From the NCBI RefSeq assembly GCF_016801865.2, contig NC_068938.1:1674001-1738000 (forward strand): 64,000 nucleotides of DNA. Reading direction: 5' to 3'. The notes under the pieces were generated by a model. That model did not search any database, was not told the origin of the DNA, and was given only the letters and a program-made list of their open reading frames with translations. This document shows positions 12,120 through 22,427 of this stretch, one piece after another. A program made the translations under genes and the position numbers. The stretch's first letter is position 1; each line of letters starts with the position of its first letter. Origin of the DNA: Culex pipiens pallens (taxonomy: Eukaryota; Arthropoda; Insecta; Diptera; Culicidae).

Positions 12120-12660
12120 CAAGATCACGCAGAAAACAAATGCACCTAAAACAAGTGCAGCAGCTCATCCCCCCGGCAGGGTCATCCCCTTAATATGCAC
12201 CGGAACGCGTCCGGCGGCGGCTTGGCGTGTGTTTGTTTGACACCCCGTTATATGCAGATATGCCGCGGGGCACTTGTCGTACGCGTCTGGTTCGACCAGA
12301 TGCACTGTTTAGGGAAATGGGTAATTTGAAAGTTGTTGGATTTTTGAACTACCATGCGTTTCCATTGAATCGTTTGACTTTCGAATTGTTCGATGGAGAC
12401 GCACGGTGGCTTAAAGATTTGTTGAATCAAATTATGTTTTTTTTTGTAGGAGAAAAATGACATTTAACGATTGCCAAACGTTTCAACTGCACTGGAACAA
12501 TTTAACATTTCATAATCCAGTCGGCGGTGGGTGTGTGATCGTTACTTCGAACGTGCCTGCTGATGCTCTCCAAATCACCAACAGCATCAGCGTCCGTTGA
12601 AGAAGCACTGATCCACAGCATGCAGGATTATTATGTCATAAAAATCTCGGCGAGGGACCG
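12120..12660. other. Distal conserved segment of duplicated block (copy 1)
   Basis: Bases 12120-12600 match 63525-64000 closely, including a GC-rich core with GGAACGCGTCCGGCGGCGGC. A plus-strand frame at 12458-12600 begins with a BTB-like phrase (TFQLHWNN), but the frame is not preserved in copy 2, so I do not call a gene. It may be the Ets65A 3' UTR or a conserved regulatory segment. Confidence 0.45.
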
Positions 12661-15190
12661 ACCGCTGGCTACTATAGTAGTACGTAGCACTGTACTGTCT
12701 CTATTAGATTACCGGGCGGGATCGTAAAGTGGACAAAGTACAAGCGCCGTAAATCAATTAAGGTGATTTCACCAGACCTTGGGCTGTCTGCGCGATCTGC
12801 TGGGAGGAGGTTTGAAGCTGCTGTTTTGTGGTAGTGATTTTGTTTACTGGTTTACAGTTCTCGAGGTATTTGAATAGTAGTTGTTAGTGTTGAAGAAAAA
12901 CACATTGTAGAAAATCGCTCCCAATTGCAGGAACTAAATCGTCGCCGTCGTGCTTACTTGTCGTACGTGCATTTTGGGCCGAATTGAGTTAAGAACGCCT
13001 TCTTGTGCAGCTCACAATGCCTCACTTTTTGACCTTCACAGATCCCTAAAATTCGATTTCAATCCTGGGATATTCAAAAAAAAAACAAAAAAGCTCCGCG
13101 GATTCTTGTCACTTTTCATATGAAAGAAGTTTCAATCTTGTCGTGCTATTTTGTCACTCCCTGAAAATTGATGTAAGTGCGACAATTGGCCAAAGGGATT
13201 TCAGGTCAGGATGCGTTTGACGCACGTACAAGTTAGACTACCGAAAACATTTGTAATTAAAACTCGGGACTCCGGCAACCAAATAGTCAACCAAACAAAA
13301 CGTGGTTGTTATTGTTTACATTGCATGCTCTCGTTTTTGTATATTCAAGGTCAAACATTAAAACGCGTTTTTCTCGGAACGTCGAAATGGCGGGTGCGAC
13401 ATGATAGCACGACAGCGTCGAAATGGCATGTAAGATTGAGAGGGACAACTCATAACATTAAGAATAAGTCATCGTCGTCGATTTACACAAGAACAGATCT
13501 TTAGCTTTACTCCTATTTTCACGATATGCGTCTTTGGTTTTTTTACTAACCATTTTAGAGAATTTTACGGAAAATGAGTTCTAGTCAACAAAAAAATATC
13601 CATTATCGTCCATCTCTGAAAAAAACAAAAAAATCTTTTTTTATTTTCAATCCTCGTTAATTTATTTACGAGTCAAAATTCTAATTCTACGTTGATAATA
13701 ATATTTAGCATGTCTGACATTGATTACACATAGTATTGAATTGTTGTGAAACGCCATTGTTCTGCATAAAGTTTTTCACCGAGAAAAAAAATGTCGATGT
13801 TAAGATATTTGATGATGATTGCAATACAAACAGTGTGAAATGGATTTTAAAAACTTTCAATTGTTTCAATGTTTTATTTTTTGTTTTTTGGTCTCTCCTC
13901 CTTGATCAAAGTCGAGCGATATAAACTTTTAAAAAATATTTGCAACAGCAATTGCAATTTCATGTAGATGAAATCCAAACTACAACTATTATGAATTGAA
14001 TAGGTTTCTGAAATTCGCATTTTCAAGCAGTTCGCATAACATGATAACATTGATAATGTTCTCAGAAATAAAGTTCAATTTTGGAATGTAGACAATTTGG
14101 TTGGTTGAATATTACCTCATTTTAATGTAATTTTACCGAAACAATGTAAAATTCACTAAAACTGATGAAATTTTTTTTGACACCAAATGTAGGGCCATGG
14201 AATATTAACATAATTTGTTCTGTGTTGATTATTAAATCAAATGATGTATAAAACATCATTAATATTAAAAAAAATCAAAATATCAATGAATATATGAAAA
14301 TATTTTCTTTCATAAAGCTTTATGTATTTTTTCGATCTGTGGTCAAAATATTCAAAACTTTCAAAAAGCATCTATTTGACCAAAAATAAACGTTATTCAA
14401 TGATTTTTGAATAGTTAACAATGCATTGTACATTTTTTTTCAATGAAAGTTTAAATTTTTAGCTATAATTAATTTAAAAAGCATAAATAAGCTTTATACA
14501 ATGTATTCCCCTCTGATTTTGAATTGTACATTTTGAAGGGGGAACAAAAACTTGATAAAATTTGTAATGGCCTTAGTTTGTAAAAAATGTGATTTCAGTA
14601 AAACATATAAATTATTTTAAAGAAAGTTGTAAAACCGTACCATTTTCGAGATTAAGCCACCTAATTTTGATTTCAGCTTAAAATCTGCAATTTGTTGGTA
14701 GCATTTCAAAAAGTGCCATAAACACAACGGTGGTTCAAATTCTGGTACCACTCCCCGAAATCAAAACTCGATCCGTTATTAGGCTTAATTACAAATTTGA
14801 TCTCGATCTGAGCACGGGATTCGTTAGCTAATTTTTTTCAACCAACAGTCAACTGAGGACGTGAAAAATGATGATATTATTGTTATTAAAAGGTAATTTT
14901 CGACCGATTATAAATCAGTCAATTGAGGATGTGATACATCATGTCAGAAAAAAAACACAAAATGGCAAGGAAAATTAACGGATAAAATTAAACTGAAGGT
15001 ACCAAGAGTATCCCATCCATCTTCTCAGAAAATAACCATCACTTAAGAGAAATTTCGCCTCCGCCAAAAACTCTAAAGCATATCATTCACCAAAATCCGC
15101 GCCCTTTTGTCACTCCGGCTCCGGGCAGTGATAACGATCCCCAACACACAACACAAACCACGCCACAAGATCGCTCTGAATAGACTAGAA
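12661..15190. other. Intergenic, no gene seen
   Basis: AT-rich DNA between the ETS block and receptor gene A. Short open frames here have no recognisable domains. A small MITE fragment with TTCAAAAAGTGCCATAAAC (about 14705) resembles the one at 5645. Confidence 0.5.
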
Positions 15191-15191
15191 T

Positions 15192-15229
15192 TATAAAAAG
15201 TTACTGCCGATCGCGGTCCAACCTCAGTT
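15192..15229 (+). promoter_or_regulatory. Core promoter of receptor gene A (TATA + Inr)
   Basis: TATAAAA at 15192-15198 and the arthropod initiator TCAGTT at 15224-15229 put the first T of the TATA box 34 nt before the initiator A. The same motif pair and spacing precede genes B and C. The predicted 5' UTR is about 126 nt. Confidence 0.7.
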
Positions 15230-15351
15230 CGTGTTGGGCAACCGTCCGGGTTGGTGGTTTGAAAAGTGTTTTCCTTTTTTTTTTTTGTAGTAAAAGTGTG
15301 CTGTCCAGTGGAGATTTAGTGCTAATTTGAGAAATTTTGGAACCCCAAAAA

Positions 15352-17123
15352 ATGGGCTCCGGTCACAGTTGGGTACTGTTGGCCATCTTTCTTGTGGGCT
15401 TGTGCGTGGCCGATGATGTTTGTAAGTTTTTTTTTATTTTTATTTTTTGATAATATCTAAAGAACATTGAAACATAAAATAGTTGAACGGATGTGCAACG
15501 GAAACAAGTGTTAATATGCTTCATAGAAACAAGGGTGAACGTGGCTATGCACTTGTTCATACAGAAGATCATTATCACAAATGAAAGCAGTCGAATGAAC
15601 AGTGTTGTAAACAGGAAAAACTACTGCGAGGGGGTCGTAATTTTACGATCTCGTAAACCTCTATTGAAGTGCTAATGATGAGGACTGATTTGAACAAGCA
15701 GAGTGGTGATAGAGTGAATGAAATGTGTTTTTTTTTGTGATTTTTTCTTCTCAAATCCCAGCTCCGGATAACAAACCAACTGGAACGGATACGTGGGCTG
15801 ATAAGCTGAAAAAGGATCTTTTCGTCAATTACGATCCCAATCTCCGACCAACGCAGCACTACAATGTGACCAACGTCGAGGTTAAGTAAGTGTTCATCAA
15901 CGGCTTAAGTGGAGCATTGTTATTTAAATCAGACTCTTCTCTACAGTGTCACCGTTACCCACGTTGACATTGACGAAGCGAAATCCATCTTCACCTTCAG
16001 CGGTTGGATTAAGATGGTAAGATTTTGGAATGATCGTTTCAACGGGATCAAGAGATCACCATATTTTTCATTTTCCCAGCAATGGAACGACGACAAGCTC
16101 AAGTGGAATCCGGACGACTATGCCAAGCTGGACGTCATCCGGACCAATCCGGAGAGCGTTTGGAAACCGGACATGGTCCTGTACAACAACGCTCGTACAT
16201 CGAACATCGAACACTACGGCATGACGAACGTGCTGATCTACAACTCCGGGGAAATTCTGTGGGTACCGCCCATGGACTATCACGCGAATTGCAAGTTGAA
16301 CCTCCGGATGTGGCCGTTTGACCAACAAACCTGCTTCGTCAAGATCGGATCGTGGACCTTCGATGGGTACAAACTGAACCTGACCCAAGTGGGAGAACCA
16401 GAGGTATTCACGATCACTCGATCACCACGACGTCACACTCTAACCTCCACAATTTTCCAGCTCGACATCATCGTAGACAACAACGAGTGGACCATCCAAA
16501 AAGTCGTTACCGAAACACACACCAAGTACTACGCGTGCTGCCCGGAACCCTACATGGACATACAGTACAACGTCACCATGCAACGCCAGTCCTCAACCCA
16601 CAAGGCGATCGTCGTCAGTCCGGCCTTCGTGATCATGCTGCTGGCTCTGTCGGTGTTCTGGCTACCTCCGAACTGCGGCGAAAAGATCATCCTCAACGGC
16701 ATAATCACGCTGATTGTGACCGTCTTCCTGATCTACTTCGCCATGCAACTACCAGCCATGTCCGGAAATACTCCACTAATCGGTATACGATCAAGTAAGA
16801 TCACCTCAAGATGATCACTTAACCTAGATATTTCCATTCCAGTAACCTTCTTCAGCACCACCCTATACCTGGTGACGTTCGGGACGATTCTTTCGGTGAT
16901 CGTGCTCAGAATGTGCCGCGTCAGACACACCGGGACCGTTCCGGAGGGCATCAAAAGCCTGGTGGACGGATGTCTGGGAGAAGTCGAGGATGTCAAGGAT
17001 GCCGCTGGAGACGAGATCGCCAAGCAACGGGACTGGTGCCGGTTGGCTGGGCTTATCGATAAGCTGGCGTTTGTGGTTTATCTCGTAATTTACGCCATTT
17101 TGATCATCTACTACAGCCTGTAG
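15352..17123 (+). CDS. Divergent nicotinic acetylcholine receptor subunit, gene A
   Basis: Six exons: 15352-15421, 15762-15885, 15947-16016, 16080-16403, 16461-16782 and 16843-17123. They give 396 aa. A signal peptide (residues 1 to about 20) is followed by the extracellular ligand-binding domain. It has loop A WKPDMVLYNN, the Cys-loop C159-C173 with WPFDQQ inside, and the alpha-type vicinal pair C222-C223 in YYACCPEPY. M1 is about 244-263, M2 about 272-292 preceded by GEK (cation-selective type), M3 about 304-328 and M4 about 375-395. The M3-M4 loop is short, near 45 residues, where canonical subunits usually exceed 100. These are traits of the divergent insect group that includes Drosophila beta3 and Anopheles alpha9; that assignment is from memory. 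A pentameric cation channel at the plasma membrane is expected. Introns 3 (63 nt) and 4 (57 nt) are in frame and stop-free. AATAAA lies at 17240. Confidence 0.9.
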
Positions 17124-17687
17124 ACATTTTAAACAAAGGGTGTCAAAAAACACGATCTTTTTAAGAATTTTAAGGCAGCGATTGTTAATTCTAAGTGTTA
17201 TCTGTTAGTTGTTTATGCTATACCGTCACATTACGCTATAATAAAACTCGCTCGATTTTGTATGATAATTTGACGTAAAATTATTTTTGTATCACAATTT
17301 CACAAAACTGTCAAATGTTTTAAAATTAGAAAAATAAAACAAAACATTTTCTGATAGAAGACACCAAAGTTAATCGATTTTCGTGGTGCATTTCATGAAT
17401 TTCATTTGTGGAATCGTGAATTTTTATTCATTCTATTCATAACTTTTTTTAAAATCGCACAATTCATCAATTTTTGTGTACGTTAATGAAACTTTTCGTG
17501 ATTTCATGAACATTTGTCATGCAATCATTAATAAAATTCACGAAGTCATGAACAATATTCCTGAACTTACGATTGGTAGTAAAAAAATCCTGTAAATAAT
17601 AGCGTTCCATTCAAGGGTGCGAATGTATCAAAATCTGTATTTGAGAACGGATTTTTTAATTGATTTGATGTCTCCAACAAAGAGAGG

Positions 17688-18076
17688 TACAGTCAAGACT
17701 CGATTATCCGAAGGCCTCGGAAAAATTGCAATTCGTATAATCAAATCACAAAAAAAAACTGACTGTCGACTATCGAGCTTAAGTATGACCCCTAAGCAAC
17801 ACTAAAGTGATTTACATTTTTTAATCCAAGATGGCGGCGAAATATTGAAAAAATGCATTTTATTATTTAATAAGCGATCAACTATTCGAATTTGACTAAA
17901 ATGGGGTCGCAGAACTCGAATTTGATGTTTAAAACCAGAAAAAGAAAAATAACAAAAAACTTTTTTTTGTTCGTGATTCGATTATCCGAAGTCTCATACA
18001 AACCTTCGGATAATCGAACTTCAGATAATCGAAACTTCGGTTAATCGAGACTTCGGATAATCGAGTCTGGACTGTA
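17688..18076. mobile_element. MITE with GATTATCCGAAG inverted termini
   Basis: It begins TACAGTCAAGACTCGATTA and ends TAATCGAGTCTGGACTGTA, giving terminal inverted repeats with a TA at each end. Internal CTTCGGATAATCGA motifs repeat several times near the right end. Fragments of the family occur near 8870, 37275, 43565 and 62860. Confidence 0.85.
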
Positions 18077-18429
18077 TTGTTAGAACCTTTTAGAAAAATA
18101 TACACTCTAAAAAATAAACTAAACAGTTTTCACATAAAAAATGCGCAAACACAACCTCTTTTGGATAAGTTTAAGATGACACAACGAATGACCAAGAAGG
18201 ATAAAGCTGCTAGAAATAAATGAATTAAGATGACAAAAATGCCATATTTGGCAGTGTTACCAACAATTCGAAAAAAAACGACTTTTTACACAAAAACCTT
18301 TTTTGATAATTGTCACGGCCGGAACTGCCATTTTTGCTTTACATAAACTTTTTTTTCAACAAAACATATAAATTTCAGAAAAACCGTTTTCTATTTTTTT
18401 TGGTATAGGAGTACGGACGATAAATTTAA

Positions 18430-21400
18430 CGCAGAGTTAAAACTTTTTTAAATGTGTTTAAATGTGAGCAGTTCTCTACGGAATCGGTTTTTTTTTCTTT
18501 AATTTTAATTTTTGTATTTTTTAATCCGGCTGAAACTTTTTGTGTGCCTTCGGTAAGCCCAAAGAAGCCATTTTGCATCATCAGTTTGTCCGTATAAATT
18601 TCCATACAAATTTGGCAGCTGTCCATAAAAAAATGATATGTGAAAATTCAAAAATCTGTAACTTTTGAAGGAATTTTTTGATCGATTTGATGTCTTCGGC
18701 AAAGTTGTAGGTATGGATATGGACTACACTGAAAAAAAAATGATACACGGTAAAAAAAATTTTTGGTGATTTTTTATTTAACTTTTTGTCATTAAAACTT
18801 GATTTGCAAAAAAACACTATTTTTAATTTTTTTTATTTTTTGATATGTTTTAGAGGACATCAAATGCCAACTTTTCAGAAATTTCCAGAATGGGCAAAAA
18901 ATCTTTGACCGAGTTATGATTTTTTGAATCAATACAATTTTTTTCAAAAAATCGAAATATTGGTCGCAAATATTTTTCAATTTCATTTTTTGATGTAAAA
19001 TTGAATTTTCAATCAAAAAGTACTTTAGTGAAATTTTGATAAAGTGCACCGTTTTCAAGTTATAGCCATTTTTATGTAACTTTTTTCAAAATAGTCGCAG
19101 TTATTGATTTTTTAAAAATAGTGCCCATGTTTGCCCACTTTTGAAAAAAATATTTTTGAAAAGCTGAAAAAATTCTCTATGTTTTACTTTTTCGGACTTT
19201 GTTGATACGACCCTTAGTTGCTGAGATATTGCCATGCAAATGTTTGAAAACAAGAAAATTGATGTTTTCTAAGTCTCACCCAAACAACCCACCATTTTCT
19301 AATGTCGATATCTCAGCAACTAATGGTCCGATTCACAATGTTAAAATATGAAACATTCGTGAAATTTTCCAATCTTTTCGAAAAAAATATTTTAATTTTT
19401 TTTAAATCAAGACTAACATTTCAAAAAGACAAAACATTCAATATTACGCCCTTTTGATATGTTAGTCTTGATTTAATTTTTTTGAAAATATTTTTTTCGA
19501 AAAGATCGGAAAATTTCACAAATGTTTCATATTTTAACATTGTGAATCGGACCATTAGTTGCTGAGATATCGACATTAGAAAATGGTGGGTTGTTTGGGT
19601 GAGACTTAGAAAACATCAATTTTCTTGTTTTCAAACATTTGCATGGCAATATCTCAGCAACTAAGGGTCGTATCAACAAAGTCCGAAAAAGTAAAACATA
19701 GAGAATTTTCTCAGCTTTTCAAAAATATTTTTTTCAAAAGTGAGCAAACATGGGCACTATTTTTAAAAAATCAATAACTGCGACTATTTTGAAAAAAGTT
19801 ACATAAAAATGGCTATAACTTGAAAACGGTGTTTAATTTTTGTATTTTTTAATCCAGCTGAAACTTTTTGTGTGCCTTCGGTAAGCCCAAAGAAGCCATT
19901 TTGCATCATCAGTTTGTCCGTATAAATTTCCATACAAATTTGGCAGCTGTCCATAAAAAAAATGATATGTGAAAATTCAAAAATCTGTAACTTTTGAAGG
20001 AATTTTTTGATCGATTTGATGTCTTCGGCAAAGTTGTAGGTATGGATATGGACTACACTGAAAAAAAAATGATACACGGTAAAAAATTTTTTTGGTGATT
20101 TTTTATTTAACTTTTTGTCATTAAAACTTGATTTGCAAAAAAACACTATTTTTAATTTTTTTTATTTTTTGATATGTTTTAGAGGACATCAAATGCCAAC
20201 TTTTCAGAAATTTCCAGAATGGGCAAAAAATCTTTGACCGAGTTATGATTTTTTGAATCAATACAATTTTGTTCAAAAAATCGAAATATTGGTCGCAAAT
20301 ATTTTTCAATTTCATTTTTTGATGTAAAATTGAATTTTCAATCAAAAAGTACTTTAGTGAAATTTTGATAAAGTGCACCGTTTTCAAGTTATAGCCATTT
20401 TTATGTAACTTTTTTCAAAATAGTCACAGTTATTGATTTTTTAAAAATAGTGCCCATGTTTGCTCACTTTTGAAAAAAATATTTTTGAAAAGCTGAGAAA
20501 ATTCTCTATGTTTTACTTTTTCGGACTTTGTTGATACGACCCTTAGTTGCTGAGATATTGCCATGCAAATGTTTGAAAACAAGAAAATTGATGTTTTCTA
20601 AGTCTCACCCAAACAACCCACCATTTTCTAATGTCGATATCTCAGCAACTAATGGTCCCATTCACAATGTTAAAATATGAAACATTCGTGAAATTTTCCA
20701 ATCTTTTCGAAAAAAATATTTTAATTTTTTTTAAATCAAGACTAACATTTCAAAAAGACAAAACATTCAATATTACGCCCTTTTGATATGTTAGTCTTGA
20801 TTTAATTTTTTTGAAAATATTTTTTTCGAAAAGATCGGAAAATTTCACAAATGTTTCATATTTTAACATTGTAAATCGGACCATTAGTTACAGAGATATC
20901 GACATTAGAAAATGGAGGGTTGTTTGGGTGAGTCCGAAAAAAAAGTCCGAAAAAGCAAAATATAGAGAATTTTTTCAGCTTTTCAAAAATATTTTTTTCA
21001 GCAGTGGGCAAACATGGGCACTATTTTTAAAAAATCAATAACTGCGACTATTTTGAAAAAAGTTACATAAAAATGGCTATAACTTGAAAACGGTGCACTT
21101 TATCAAAATTTCAATAAAGTACTTTTTGATTGCAAATTCAATTTTACATCAAAAAATTGAAATTGAAAAATTTTTGCGACCAATATTTCGTTTTTTTGAA
21201 AACAATGTATTGATTCCAAAAATCATAACTCGGTCAAAGATTTTTTGCCCATTCTGGAAATTTCTGAAAAGTTGGCATTTGATGTCCTCTAAAACATATA
21301 AAAAAAGGGTTTTTTTGTAAATCACGTTTTAGTGACAAAAAATTAAATAAAAAATCACCAAAATTTTTTTTACGGTGTATCATTTTTTTTCAGTGTTGTC

Positions 21401-21630
21401 CATATCCATACCTACAACTTTGCCGAAGACACCAAATCGATCAAAAAGTTCCTTCAAAAGATACAGATTTTTGAATTTTCACATATAATTTTTGTATGGA
21501 CAGCTGCCAAATTTGTATGGAAAATTATATGGACAAACTAATGATGCAAAATGGCTTCTTTGGGCATACCGAAGGCACCAAAAAAGTTTCAGTCGGATTA
21601 AAAAATACAGAAAAAAATGAATGACCGAAA
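18430..21630. mobile_element. Nested foldback array (A a' A a')
   Basis: Four segments derive from one unit of about 930 nt: 18505-19431 (plus), 19440-19830 (inverted, partial), 19832-20757 (plus, nearly identical to the first) and 20766-21620 (inverted). The two hinge regions carry the same sequence (GACTAACATTTCAAAAAG and its inverse around ACATTCAATATTACGCCC). Open frames here, such as 18792-19058 and 20121-20387 on the minus strand, are repeats of each other and not genes. Diverged relatives lie in 24200-24990, 49790-50050 and 51360-51560. Confidence 0.85.
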
Positions 21631-22277
21631 TCTCAGAGAATTGCTCAGCTGTCAAATTGTATGAAGACTTGTATGGGTGAACCAATGATACAAAATGGTT
21701 TGAGCCAAATAAAAAAAAATCATATAATATACATTTCCGACATTATGGGAGAATTGCTCATCAGTATAATCCAAGTTTGAAACAAATCTTAATTTCCCAT
21801 AACATCGCTGCCGGCCACGTGATGTTGGATGAGAAGAGATTCAAAATTGTCGTTTGAGTTTCAAATTAAAACATTCACAACTATAGAGAGGTAATTAATT
21901 CCAACAAATATTTATATTGACATTTAGATATAACGGCCCTTGTTTTACAGTACTTATTGTAAGAACGGAAATAAAACTACTGATAAGCATAGCGTGTTTA
22001 CTAGTCAACGGCTAGAAATGACCGTAACTGATTTCATCGCGTTAACCCAAAATCCCAAAAGATGTTTCTCGCTATGCAATACTTAAATCGCAATAACTTT
22101 CGATTAAACTCAAATCATATACACGTCCGAAAATAGCCAGAAAATCTTTGCCCAACTCTTATGCTGCGGCTGTCGCTCATACAAACACTTAAGGAACCCC
22201 TCTCCCGTTCGCCCTAATCAGCATGCAAATGAGCCTTTTATCAAACGCACTAGAATTGTGTGCGCAGCCAGAAGAGT

Positions 22278-22315
22278 TATAAAAACTTCCTCTCGGCCGC
22301 TGGTCAGGCTCAGTT
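22278..22315 (+). promoter_or_regulatory. Core promoter of receptor gene B (TATA + Inr)
   Basis: TATAAAA is at 22278-22284 and TCAGTT at 22310-22315, again 34 nt apart. The surrounding GGCTCAGTTCGTGTG matches the gene A promoter (CCTCAGTTCGTGTTG), so it was copied with the gene. Confidence 0.7.
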
Positions 22316-22427
22316 CGTGTGCGACATTTGACCGGGAAAGTGTTTTTTTTTTTTTTGCGTTGGCAAAGTGAAGAAGAAGATTGAGTTTGTTTGATAAGTT
22401 TGAAAATCGGTAGAAATCTGGAATAAT

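Larger units (their letters stand above)
610..12660 (+). repeat. Large duplicated block, copy 1 (Ets65A 3' half)
   Basis: This block matches 56600-64000 in the same orientation. Shared landmarks, in order: the GC-rich segment 1310-1640, the 48-nt exon, the first ETS exon, an (AAAAACT)n array, an AAAATKACC-type degenerate repeat, the second ETS exon, and the distal segment 12120-12600. Copy 1 is longer because it contains a foldback (2833-4466), a THAP fragment (5200-5925), a SINE pair (6660-7085) and about 2.9 kb of extra DNA (roughly 8870-11760). The right homology limit cannot be fixed, because copy 2 runs into the window end. Confidence 0.85.

Noticed and set aside
12458..12600. BTB-like start (TFQLHWNN) in a 47-codon frame
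   Set aside because: The rest of a BTB domain is absent, and the frame is broken in the matching segment of copy 2 near 63850.
16068..16388. Minus-strand 106-codon frame in receptor gene A
   Set aside because: Shadow of exon 4. The sense frame carries all receptor motifs.
18792..20387. Repeated 88-aa minus-strand frames
   Set aside because: They are the same AT-rich foldback unit read twice, with no domain and mirror frames on the other strand.
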